The notes under the pieces are model-generated. The model was not told the origin of the DNA and searched no databases. It saw only the letters and a list, made by a program, of their open reading frames with translations. Made by a program: the position numbers and the translations under genes. From Grifola frondosa (Eukaryota > Basidiomycota > Agaricomycetes > Polyporales > Grifolaceae): a stretch of 64,000 nt of DNA. This document shows, piece after piece, positions 1 to 11,500 of this stretch (position 1 is its first letter; the number at the start of each line of letters is the position of its first letter). The stretch lies in the NCBI GenBank assembly GCA_001683735.1, contig LUGG01000007.1, positions 1,116,001-1,180,000 of the forward strand. Reading direction: 5' to 3'.

Positions 1-1570
1 GCCAAGGAAACATTTGTGGATATAGTTGAGGATTATGGTAAAGACTTTCAGGTACCTTTTCTTGCCAATTCCCAAAACCTTTCCTTGTTTAAAATGCTCA
101 ACTGCTCTTGCCCGAACTTCAGAAGGTCCATTTTCATTAAATTAATCATGCTTTCTCCAGTTAGCCCATGAACAACAAATGGACACTCATCATCAGCACC
201 TTCCTCCATTCATTATCATTCACTGCAGTGGCTTCAGGATCTTTGTTGAATCATATGACTGAGTATAATCAACCATTACAGGTGGAACATCTTCGGATAG
301 GATGAGAGATTAGCATAAGAAATGTTAACATCGGCATAATCAACATGATTGAGTTTGAGCCATTCCAAAGCTTCAGCAACTTTATTACGTCTAACTAACA
401 TAGGAATACTTTATAATCCTGTGATGTTGGCATGTTAGGACCCAAAAATAAAAATGCTAAAACTTCATCTAATTCTTCTCGGGTTGGAGGTAACACGAAT
501 AAATTTTAGGCATGGGAATTGAATGACTTAGAACATTGGCCTTCATCTTAGACATACCGAAACCTGAACCTTGACAATGCAATGATTATGTTTGACCCGA
601 GCACATAAGCATTTTCTCTGTCCATGTTAAATTTTGAAGCTGAGGTGGTACTTCTCCAATCCATAAACCATTTGCCAAAGCATCTGGTGGACAAATTTCT
701 TTTTCCATATAACTGTTACATTCAAAACATATGTCTTTACAGTTTGGCAAAAGTACTGGACCAGCATTCTTTGAAGGGTCATCCTCTGAATGACGTTCCA
801 ATCTTGTCATGGGTTGATCAGGTGTTAGAATAGTCATGTTGAATTTACAATGCAATTTTTTTCATTTTTGAAGAGAGACTTAATCTTCCACAAATAGCAC
901 AGCCAGACTCAGCAAACTTATCAGAATTAATGTCTGAACAAATCCTCAATTGTAGAGTGTAGCAAACTAGAATAGGAGTTTCAGGTGGAAACTTGAATTT
1001 AGTTTGATTATTTGAAGTAGATTGCAATTGTGTTCGATGATGATGTACTCGCTCAAGATTGCTTTTAACAGATTTGATCTTTTTATATAGAGATAAAACT
1101 TTGGACACGTTTCACATACATGTTGTAGCAAATATCTTGCATTGCTGCATTTTTCTTAGATGTTCTGTAGAAATAAATAAACCATGAGACTGACATAAGA
1201 TTTCCAATGAATGACCTGGTAAACGTGTGGCTAGTATCATCAAAGAAATATTTGCCATCACAGTATCTGCCTCCTTATTCATATCAGATAATACAGATTT
1301 AGGACCATAAGTTATGAACTTATACGAGCATTATCAGTTAACAATGTTGTATCTTCTACATAAGGACGTATTTCATCTGAAGACCAAGTGCGAGATTTCT
1401 TGGCTACTGATGTAGCACCACCTACTTGTTGCATGTTAGAAAATGATTCAATATATACTTTAATAGGTTTGTGTGAGTAGTGAACTGTATACACCAATCT
1501 ATCAAGTAAACATATGAATCCATGTTTTTGTTTATGTAAATAACAACAAATCATGTCGCCAATAAACATG
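1..1570 (-). pseudogene. Decayed Helitron-type element protein with DUF6570 region
   Basis: Minus-strand fragments in more than one frame read like the N-terminal part of fungal Helitron-associated proteins. At about 681-622 there is ALANGLWIGEVPPQLQNLTW, the signature of the DUF6570 region, preceded by paired cysteines (CFECNSY) and, near 900, a second pair (GCAICG). Further downstream (about 390-310) EALEWLKLNHVDYADVNIS continues the family pattern that leads into the Helitron helicase-like domain. Upstream fragments (1570-1110) include GPKSVLSDMNKEADTVMANI, which fits the same protein. No single open frame joins them, and frameshifts and stops lie between. The Rep and helicase domains would lie beyond base 1, so the element runs off the window. 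The family assignment comes from recognised motifs only; whether a complete element exists outside is unknown. Confidence 0.6.
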
Positions 1571-1857
1571 TCGATAAAAGGAAATTTTGATTTCCAGAAT
1601 TAAATCTACACTGACATGTAATAAGAAGCTATTGAATGTATTAAAGGTGAACGTAATAATATAGATGTAGGCCATATTACTATAGAGATACATTCTTGCA
1701 TGATAAGTTTTATCATATGATCATTCAATCAGCTATGTCTATCACGTGACATAGACAATATTGAGTGATAACCTCATCCCTAGTGAAATACACTATTATC
1801 TCTGTTCTATATATGAACGTCTTGGTTGCATCCATAATAATGGTGGTTTTTACTTTG

Positions 1858-2040
1858 CCTATATCAGGCACGGTCACATACTTGAGAGTAGCCGTCTCTA
1901 CTCTGCCCACAAGGGGCACGGTCACATACTTGAGAGTAGCCGTCTCTACTCTGCCCATATGGGGCACGGTCGCATACTTGAGAGTAGCCATCTCTACTCT
2001 ACCCACAAGGGGCACGGTTATATTTTTCATAGTGGCTGCC
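1858..2040. repeat. 48-bp tandem repeat, about 3.8 copies
   Basis: A 48-bp unit containing CATACTTGAGAGTAGC and CTCTACTCTGCCCA repeats almost exactly from about 1858 to 2040, then degenerates. The first copies differ mainly by CACAAGG versus CATATGG. The period is a multiple of three, so short open frames appear on both strands through the array; they are a by-product of the repeat and not genes. Confidence 0.85.
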
Positions 2041-2893
2041 TCCACATAATTTTTAAGCGATATCAATTGCCTGGTGTCTGTGAAAGATGTGTCATATTTA
2101 ATGTCAACATTGCAAGACCATATGACTACACCAGAGCACAGAGTGGCAGGCCATAGATGGGACCAATGAATACGCATGTTGAGTTAATGATGTTGGAAGA
2201 GCAACTGTCAAAAGAAAGTGTAAAGAAAAAAAAACGACACCAAACTAGTCAACGGATCAAAAACTTATTTAAGCTCCGCAACTCCGGATAACTCCGTCTC
2301 AATTCAATTGAAGAAAAGTTAAAAAAAACTGTATTTAGTCTACATTTAAGCCACTCAGTTCTAAGATAGAGTTCAAGGATTGTCAATAGAAGGAAGATTT
2401 GATGAAGATGCTTGCAAGTAAATTGCCAATTTGTCAAATGTTTGAGTGCTCAATAGGCATGCACAAGTCCGAATGAGTGGCAGTCACCGACCAAATGCAT
2501 GTGCCAAGTGACATAGCTTTGGTCATTGACATGTCCATTTGAATATGTTAACAACCAAAGGTACATCATCCAACTAGGCCCATCTGTCTGAACTTATCAT
2601 CAAAACAATTCTTGACATTGTTTGTCACTCCATTTTTATCATTGATTCGCCATGTTTCCAGCTTCTGTGATCTCCAAGGCCTGCACATTCACCTCCTCTG
2701 GTTTGCATGTGTACACGCCCATGTGTCTACCTTTCAACATCAACACTGCATGACTGCACACAGCATCGCCAACAGTGGATTAGTAATAGGTTCAGATGCA
2801 CATGCCCCTGCAAAGTCACTGACAATATCCCATAAGATTTGCGCTTGCAATTTGGCAAGGACTACGTTACTATTCCATGACAATGTATGAACA
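2041..2893. other. Intergenic stretch, no gene seen
   Basis: Between the tandem repeat and the stop codon of gene A there is no frame with recognisable coding character. Short frames on both strands match nothing I know. The right-hand part should include the 3' untranslated region of gene A. Confidence 0.6.
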
Positions 2894-4526
2894 CTACTTA
2901 GAATACGCTAACAGAACAATAGCATACAGGTTCATACTGATCGCATCCTTTGTGTATAACCCAACAGAGTGAAAAACAGTCACCAAAGAATCAGGAGGAA
3001 GATCCTTCTTCAATTGTGGACAATCCTTGTGAATCGTCTCCCAGTTAAGGGTGGTCGATGGCTTCTTGGTCTTCTTCATGAGTTCACGGGCATCATAAAT
3101 AATGACTGAGAATGAAAACGATTAGAAACACATTAACTTATTCAAAGTAATTCTTACCTTCATCCGTCGTAAAAAGACCAGGCTTATCCAGAAGACCATA
3201 GAGAGGTCCCGTATGACCCAGACCAGAAAATGCAGAGCACTGTTGAGTGATCTTCTTGGTAGGACTGACACACATCCCCTCTCGAATGGGGGCATCACCA
3301 TGCTTCCGTTCGCTATCTAATATCACAGCATCAAATAAAAGTAAAGCGAAGAGTAATTGAGGACATACCAAGATTGACAGGAATGGTCTTGAACGTCACT
3401 GCATTCTGCCAGGTGGGTATGGTGAGCTGGCACATGTTAAAAATGGTCCCATAGAAATTGATGGCCCGCTCCCACTCGTCCTTGACTGGGTGGATACTAA
3501 TATCCTTGACATAATAACCCTTTAACCCAATCGGGCGAGATTGCATAAGATTACTCTCCTGCACGACACCAACAGTCATGGCCATGATGCGCTGAGCTGA
3601 GCTATCCAAGACCGTGTTGCAAATAACATTGGACCTAAAACAAGTCAGAAATAAATATCAATAATTAGTCAAGGTCACCTACTTGTCACCGCTCAAAACA
3701 GTAGCACTGAAACCTGCCTTATCAGCCCGAGCAGGGTTGAATATCCAGGGCGTCTTCACAAAAGTGATGACCTGCAACATGGCCCTGGAAACCATGAGAT
3801 AAATAACAGACGATATATTTGCAAACTTACTTTTGGTTGACTTCATAATTCTTGAGAATATACGACGTGTACATGACAGTGTGAACCTCCTGGAAGGACA
3901 CGTAGCAGCAAGAACTATAATAAAGTATTAATAAGATACATAGCCCTTAAATATAATATATATATACGTACTTTAATTTTGGCAGACCCTTATATGTGCA
4001 TCCCAAGGTGGGATCCAGGTTGTCGTCAATCTCCACGTCATCCCTAAGGAACAAAGGTTAAATATATAAATTAAAATAAAGGAGAAAACATACAGCTTGT
4101 CAGCGATCGTGGTGACGCTGTATAGAAATAAGTATTAAATGTTAAATTGGACTCAAGAGAAAAAGATAACTTACGGAGTTTTTGCAGAATTCTTAACAGG
4201 AAATTTGCGACCTTTCTTGACACTGTGCTGTAACCATTAGAAACATGTTATGGAAAAAATTGAAAACCCACGGGGTTTGAGGTAAATCCTCCTCGTCAGT
4301 CTCCTCTTCAATGTCCTCGGCTAGCTGTTCCTCCATGGTCCATTCATCATCATAGTCCTGCACAGACTCATCTCCAGACTCAGAAAGGGTCATGGCTTTC
4401 TTGCCACGCTTGCTAAAGCATATAGTCAGATCAATGCAAAAGAAAGAACAAAGCGAACACCTACCATGACCCCACTTCAAGGTCCAGGAAGGGGTTATTG
4501 TCACTATCAGACATGACTCCAGCCTT

Positions 4527-4530
4527 CCGC
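4527..4530. repeat. Target-site duplication CCGC (partner at 16419-16422)
   Basis: CCGC immediately precedes the TGATAC end of the left LTR and immediately follows the GTATCA end of the right LTR (16419-16422). The neighbouring bases differ (T before the left copy, G after the right), so the duplication is 4 bp, within the range made by Ty3/Gypsy integrases. Removing the element plus one copy restores an open exon of gene A. Confidence 0.8.
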
Positions 4531-5780
4531 TGATACTCTCTTGCCGACTCTGACCTATAAAATAACAAATATGTATCCTATAGATCGTAAAGTCAGTAGC
4601 AACGAGATATAGCGCGAATGGGCTCTCGATTTCTCGCAGAGGTCCCTTGCACCGAGTTGTGTAACTAGCTATGCTCGCGAGTCGCACGTGAACCGTACTT
4701 CTCTGAGGTAGGGGAAACGCAGAAGAAGATAAAAGTAAATGCTTAGCAATATCGGGTCTTCGCGCACTCCACGCGTATCGCAACTAAAGAGGTCTCCTTG
4801 ATCGTAGGTTCGAAGTCGCAGTGTGTATGATGGTTTATCCGTATAGTCGCAAGTATCGCGGTCGCAGTTTCGCAGTGAGAGGAGAGCTTTTAGTGAAGAG
4901 TGGTCGCGATCGCAAGTGAAGCCGGCGATTTTGAACTCTCTACTTGTGGGGGAAACTCGTGTCTGCCTCATATCGTACTATACATGAGTTTTTTATGAAC
5001 TATTCTACGTATCTAAAACGCGAAAAGACCTCGGTACGAATCTAAAGCCGATCGCAAGTGCCTTGCGACCAACATATCCTGTGAAATACGATAGCTGATA
5101 AGGGAAAGGTCAATCGCTATAATATCAAAAGTCTGGGATGAAACGCGACACAAGTAAGCTACGATAAATCAAGGAAATGGAAATACAGAATGTATGGTGG
5201 CTGAACTGCTACACCTGCCACGTATAGCCATGCACTGCACCGGCACGCGAAACACGCGAAGGTACGCCTGAGTAGACGCACGGCCTTCTCGGGGCGTTTA
5301 TTGTAAAGGGGAACGTGTCGCACCGGTAGTTCGGTCCGGAATATACCGCAAACAATAGTGGCGACGTCGCGTTGACGTGTAGAATCGCGTGGCGCAGCTA
5401 AATCAGCTATGGAAGGAACCTAAGGCTGGGTAGGAGTCGAAAGGACTGGGATCAGAGTTCGACGCGTGTGATCCATCAGGCAGACGCATGTAGGACGCCG
5501 AACAATTGGGTCGCAAGTGTTTCGTCCTATCGCACGTCTCCATATGGTGAATTTGAATGGTTAAATGACGTATCGCGTGAGTTTTGGTGTGTACGAAGGG
5601 TGTGGAGTCTTTGATAGTCTATGTTCGGCTGATCGCACGTCGCAACGAAGTCAGTTACTATTGTGCAAGTGACCTGCGACGACGTAATCGCAAGTGCGAC
5701 TCGGTGTGCGACTTCTGCACGATCGTCAGATGCTTGAATGCGAAAATAGATTGATCCACGTAGCATGCGCCTTCGTATCA
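4531..5780 (-). repeat. 3' LTR of retrotransposon copy 1
   Basis: 1250-bp direct repeat of 15177-16418, with 6-bp terminal inverted repeats TGATAC/GTATCA. It contains several copies of the motif TCGCAAGT(G), for example near 4849, 4910, 5049, 5512 and 5688. Confidence 0.93.
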
Positions 5781-5816
5781 TCTCCTCCTCACTGAAATTC
5801 GGACCGTCCTCGGTCC
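5781..5816 (-). promoter_or_regulatory. 3' polypurine tract with adjacent hairpin
   Basis: On the element's sense strand GTGAGGAGGAGA ends exactly where the 3' LTR begins, the expected place and composition for the plus-strand primer. Directly upstream in the sense direction lies a perfect 6-bp hairpin, written on the plus strand as GGACCG-TCCT-CGGTCC (5801-5816). The whole block is duplicated at 8246-8281. Confidence 0.75.
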
Positions 5817-6019
5817 GCGCGGAAAGAGTGACGTCGCAATGAGAAAGTCCACTACTGTCGCAAGTGTTTCGACGTTCAGTTCGCCTATTTTGAGACCGTG
5901 CCTCGTTGTGCCTGCGATTAGTAATAAACACGCGCGCATCCTGAAGACCTTTCTTGTGTCTCTTCCTCTTGTCCTTCTACGCCCACTGCCTACTGTTTTT
6001 CCCTGATTCCTCTGTTGTA

Positions 6020-7923
6020 ATGGATCCTCGCTCTGCCGTTGATTTGTTCGCCAGTCTTTCTGCTGAGAAACGCGCTCCTTTTATCACTCGTGCTTTAACG
6101 AATGCGGAGGAGGCCGTCCTTGCGCTTGCTGCGGATACGTTAACGGATGAGATGCGCGAAGTGAATGGAAAGAAGTTGGCGACCGCAATCGTAAGTTTCC
6201 TGCATTTCTTCACTTCGCAAAAGGTATATGCTCATCATTTCACACCTAGAACATCCTTCGCGCTGATGGAAATGTGACGCGGCAGGAGGCCATCAATCAA
6301 TGGCTCGTTGTTGCAAGCCGCGCCTTTGCTGGAATTTATCGCGAAGATTGGGAGGCGTGGGCCAGTGATTTCATGCGACGACCTGACCCCAGTTCTGCTT
6401 TAGAGGCAGAGTTGTGGCGTTACTTGGGAAGTGGAGATGCGGAGTCTTCTGTGGGTAGCGGAGGACTTGGGCTGCTGAGTCTTGGGGACGATCCTGAGAC
6501 TGCTGTTGATGATGGTGGTGAAATTGAGAAGGATGAGGTTATGGCAGATGGAGAGGAGGAGGTTGATGAATTGGTCGAATCGCCACCTCGCCAACCCGCG
6601 ACGAAGCGTCGCAAGACTCGAAAATCCGAGGAAGAGAGGCCAACGACGGTTCTTGATGCGACTGCGCTCGCAGCAGAGCGAAAAAAACTCAGTGCGAAGG
6701 GTTTTTTCTTGCTGGTCGGTAAGACCACCGACGGCGTCGTACGGAACTTCACTATGGCAGGGGGCACTGGGAAATTCAACAAGAGGAGCGTCGGTATTGG
6801 CGCAGTTGAGGGAGCTGTAGGTCTTTGTCATTCGTCACAAATGGTTCCTACACTGATAGTTTTTGTCAGTGTGATAGGTGCCTCGAGTTTAATCGCCCTT
6901 TCTTGTGCGCGATTCGAGGTTTGGAGAGGAAGTGTGCTGGTTGCGTGCATGATAAAAAGGCGTGTAAGTGGGGGACTTGACCGACGCGAACAAATTGCTG
7001 GTACGTCGCGTATCGCCTTCCTTTGTCTTCGTATTCCTTGATTCGTTCTTTGATCCTATCTAGCCCGAGCCAAAGCGGTTTTGGTTGATCCCCTCGTAGG
7101 TCAATCCGAGACTGCTTTCCCTCCTAAGAAGTCTCCTACCATCCGCATTCCTCCTCGCAAGGCAGCTGCGCCTTCTGTTCCCGCTCCTGTGACTGCTGCT
7201 GCTTCTGCTGCTGCGGTAAGGATGCTCCCTCCTCTTCCGATCGTTTTGATCGAGAATTTGCCTCCAAAGGCTCCTGTGCCTCGTCGCTTGACTCGCGCAT
7301 CTACCGCGCTGGGCTCTGTGTCTGCTCCCGCGCCTGTCACACTGCCGGTGGAACCTTTCGTCGACCTCGCTGCCATCGGCAAAAAGGCTAAACGTGCAGG
7401 AAAAGCTCCGGCGAAAGTTCCTACCCCTCCTGAACGCGACGTTACAACGCCACCCTCTGTCTTTAGGCCTATAGAAGGGATGCTGCCTCCTCCTTCCCCT
7501 ACGCAAGATCCCTTGTTTCTTTCGTCGCTTGAGCCTTTGCCTATGCCTGAGTCTGGTCCTTCGCATGGAGGGTCCCGTCTTCGCGCTCGCTCTACCCCTC
7601 CTCTCGAAGATCCATTTGCGCCTCCTCCGAACATTACTGGTCCTGCCCAGGTCATGCAATACCGGATGCTTCGTCAACAGGAACTTCGTCTCGAGACTCA
7701 AATCGGGATGAATAATCGCGCACTCATGCAGGTGCAGTCAGAGCTCGAGGCTTTGGTCGACGATGCTGGGGGATATCCTGAGTCCTGGGTAGATCCTCTT
7801 CGATTGAGTGAGTACAATCGTCAGCAGGCTAAGCTGAAAAAAAGCAAGCCTGGTGATTCGTTTCTAGATCGCACGAAGGAGTCTTGGGCCGAAGAGCGTC
7901 GCGGGAATGTGAGTCGCAAGTGA
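6020..7923 (+). CDS. Accessory gene of the retrotransposon, antisense to gag-pol, with Cys6 zinc-cluster-like motif
   Basis: A spliced plus-strand gene lies between the integrase and the 3' LTR. Exon 1 is 6020-6190 (ATG, 57 codons, starting MDPRSAVDLFASLSAEKRAP). A GT-AG intron follows, and exon 2 starts at 6250 (NILRADGNVTRQEAINQWLV) and leads into an acidic stretch and a basic patch (ATKRRKTRKSEEE). Around 6864-6971 one frame encodes CQCDRC...FLC...KCAGC...KKAC, spacing C-x2-C-x8-C-x8-C-x2-C-x6-C, close to the fungal Zn2Cys6 pattern. That frame joins the next one (GLDRREQIA) if the run of five Gs at about 6970 is one base too long. The last exon is 7064-7923: a proline- and alanine-rich region ending in a probable coiled coil (YRMLRQQELRLETQIGM, then LMQVQSELEALVDDAGG). 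The role is unknown; a DNA- or nucleic-acid-binding regulator is the simplest guess. Exon structure between 6250 and 7064 is not fully resolved. Confidence 0.65.
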
Positions 7924-8245
7924 TGGTCGTTTTGCCGTGTACCCGTCGCAAGGATTTTGGACCTTTTTCTTCATTTCTGCATCTCGTTGTATGTATCGCG
8001 GGTTGGCCTGCCCTCTCCTATGCGTGTCCTTTATCCCTGGAATTATCTCGTCCGTCATCTCGTTTCTTGTACGATATATTTGTGTTCTTTCTTGTCTGCA
8101 GTTTCTTTATCTCTGTGTTGAATCTGTAGGCTATAATTTAATGAAAACTGAATTCTTAGACGAAATTTCTGTCTGATATAAGCTGAAGAAAAATTGCAAA
8201 AATTATGCCATATAAACTCGCTCATATTGCGTCGTCTTACGACCT

Positions 8246-8281
8246 TCTCCTCCTCACTGAAATTCTGACTGTCCCCAGTCA
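8246..8281 (-). promoter_or_regulatory. Second (internal) polypurine tract copy with hairpin
   Basis: TCTCCTCCTCACTGAAATTC at 8246-8265 is identical to 5781-5800. It is followed by TGACTG-TCCC-CAGTCA (8266-8281), again a perfect 6-bp stem with a 4-base loop. Two stem pairs differ from the 3' copy in a compensated way (G-C to T-A, C-G to T-A). It sits between the pol stop codon (8533) and the end of the accessory gene (7923). Confidence 0.75.
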
Positions 8282-8532
8282 TTGTCTCAGTGCTGAGTAA
8301 GAATCGCAGTCGCGACGTGATATAATCATCGCAAGTGAATGAATGAACTCAACAAGAAATATGGTACAAGGGGAAAGGCTCAGTTGTTCTTCATTGCCGT
8401 AAAACCCCTGTGAGGCTTTGCGCGACTGTCGCAGTGACTATCGCGACTTACATGAAACACTATAAGTACAGAAAAATGGTAAGCATATACAAAATGTCAG
8501 ATAGGTAAGGGAAAAGTATGCGAATCGCAAAT

Positions 8533-11500
8533 TCATTCTTGAGGAAGATCTTCTTCATCCTCTGCTTCAACGTGCTCCATATTGTCACGTATTTCTTCAT
8601 CATCTCCTTGCGATGTGACTTCGCGCATTTCTCGCAGACGCTCTTCATCGATATCTAGTAGTGCCTGTGGGACTGCGATCGATTTTCGCGCGAAGAATGG
8701 AATGACTCTGAAAGCTGCGATGGGTCTGTCGAATACTGTGCCATCGAGCTCTGCAAGGATGTAGGCTCCGCCGCGATTTCTTGCTAATACGACAAGTGGT
8801 CCAAGATACCGCGGTCGCATCTTGCGATTAAGTGACTTCTCGATCTGCGTGTGTCGCATGAGTACTAGATCGCCATGTTTGAAGTCGAAATCGCGTATTG
8901 TGGTCTTGTGTTCGCGCTCGAATCGAACTGCTGCTGCAACGCGTGCTTCGAAGACTTTGGAATTGAGTCGTGCTACCTGTTCGTGTCTCTTCTGAAGTGC
9001 GATCGCACGTCTGGCGATGAGGTCTGTGGTCGACATGATGGAATCTGGAGGTGGTTGTAGGTACGTCGCTTCAGAGATGTCGAGAGGAATGATAGGATGT
9101 GTTCCTGTCGCTGCGAAGTAAGGAGAACAACCCATGCGTTTGCGCACCGTGATTCTTTCTGCCCAAAATACTGAGTGCACCACTTGCGACCATCGCTTTT
9201 GGTCTCCATCTGCGGCCTTGAAGAGTGCTCCTCGAATATCGTAGTGCGATCGCTCGACGATGCCATTTGCGCGTGAATTGTATCCGCTAATGCGAATGTG
9301 GTGGACGTGGTATTTCTTCGCAAGGTACTCAGTTGCCTTCACAAATGCAGTGCCATTGTCCGTGACGATCTCGCTGATTGCGCCCCATCTGCAAAGGATA
9401 TCTTCAAAGATGAAATCGCCGAGAGTCTTCGCTGTCTCCGCGCGAAGTGCTCGAAATTCGGGGTAGAATGTGAGGGAATCGCGACCCTGAACGAGGTATT
9501 TGTAACCACTCGACGGAGGGAGGTGCATTGTGTCGAGGTGAACTTTCGCGAATAGAGGTGCTGGCATTGCGACGACTGGGGGAATGAGTACTTGTCGCGA
9601 CTGTCGCTGTTGGCAGATTAGACATGTGCGAACAAACCACACGATGTCCTTTAACGTTATGAGGCCACCAGAATCGTTCGCAGATAGATGCTCGCGTCGC
9701 ATAGACTCCTCGATGGCCTATTTCATCGTGACATGCTCGCAGAATATTGAGACGTCCTTCGGGTGCGATGACGAGTTTGTGTGCTCCGTGCGGATCGCGC
9801 TTCCAAAGTCTGTCAGAGTCGACGAAGAATTGTACTGCGAACTTAACAAAAGTCTCGTAGTCTGCATCTGTGAATTGTGTTGGTCGCTCGAGTGTCCTAT
9901 GCCAGTCGCGAACAAGTAGAAGTCTTTGATCGAGTGCGATGGCTTGAATACTACGAGGTACGATGTCGTAGGAATCTACGGGTGGGTCCTGCGACTCTCC
10001 TTCTCCTTCTGGTACTTGCGACGAGTGTCGCGAGTGTGGGTGTGGTTCATCGATGGTGTATATGGAAGCAAGTGAGTCGCGGGTGACTTTCTGTGTAGGA
10101 TGGGGATTGACGAGATGCGCGAAACCGTGTATGCGATCTATCCAGTCCTCGAAGTCGTCCTCAGGTTCGTCTTCATCGTCTGGTTGCCTAGGTCTCCGCG
10201 ACAGTCCGTCTGGTCCGTGATTGGTGCCAGAGAACGTGAACAAGGGTGAAGTGAAATGTGAGGATTGCGACTATCCATCGATTGATGCTTGCGGACGGTG
10301 CGATATCTGGGTTCTGTAACATGCCTTTGATATAGCGTGCGTCGACTTCTATGACCAAGTTGCGAACACCTATGAGATATAGTCGCAACGCGCGTAGTGC
10401 GCGAAAGAGTCCATAAATTTCGAGCTTGGGTTGCGAGAATCGCGACTCGCGATCATTGAGTGTGATGGACGAGAATCGGTTGTAGTATCGGATTCGCGGG
10501 TTCTCGAGGTCGCATTGACATAGATGGAATCCGACTGCGATGTATGAGGTGTCGACTGCTAGAATGACTGGCGAGTCGGATGTGTAATCGATCGCGCGCA
10601 AGGCTGGAGACTCTAGGAGTGCTTGTTTAAGATCCTCTTGCGCTTGAATCTGTCGCGGACCGAATTCGAATGGAATATCTTTGCGCGTAAGATAGACGAG
10701 AGGATGCGCGCGTTGTGCGAAATTGCGAATGAAGATGCGAACAACTCCTATGGTACCTAGAAAAGCCCTGACCTCTGACAAGTCTTTGCAAGGGCCCCAA
10801 TTTTCGATCGCTTTGACCCGCGATTCTTCTGGAAGTCTGCCTTTGTAGGTGCAGCGGTGACCAATGACGAGTGTTTCCTCTGCGACTAAGAGGGATTTCG
10901 TGCCAGAAAACGTACCACCACAGTATCGCATGCGCTGTACGATCCTGCTGATGCTATGCATGTGCTCCCAGACAAATCTACGAATGCCCGGATTTGTCGC
11001 GATGACTTCGTAGCCTCCATCTGCCAGTTCGTAGCGTGTCTCTGGGCCGCGAACGGGGACGTCGTCGATGTAGGGAATTGTGATATGTGGAATTTCGGGC
11101 TGTAGGATGTATGTAACATCGTCGTGGAAGATAGGTACTGCGTTTGTCCATCCCATCGGAAGAGTCACCAATCGCAACGCGCCATAGGGTGTCTGGAAGG
11201 ATGTGAGGTCTCGCGACGACTCTGCGATTTCTCGCTCATCGTATCCGACATAAAGATCTAGCATACCGCCGCACGCGCGATTGCCAAATTTCTCTGCGAT
11301 GTGTTCAGGAATTGGTGGGACTCCCGAGTGTTGAATCGTAACTGCGTTTAATGGCTCGAGACTGTGTACGAGTCGCAACGCTTTGCCATCCTTTTTGAGG
11401 ACGCAAAACCATCGCGATCGATAGGATGAGTTGGATGGTTCGTAGACTCCTGCCTCGATTTTCTTCCTGATGATGCGACAGACTTCGTCGAAGATCCCCG

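Noticed and set aside
4531..5780. Frames within the LTRs (for example minus-strand frames at 5527-5931 and 4669-4971)
   Set aside because: They lie in LTR sequence, are not conserved as frames between the three LTR copies, and carry no domain.
9260..9555. Plus-strand frames opposite the integrase
   Set aside because: They are shadows of the well-supported integrase frame on the other strand.
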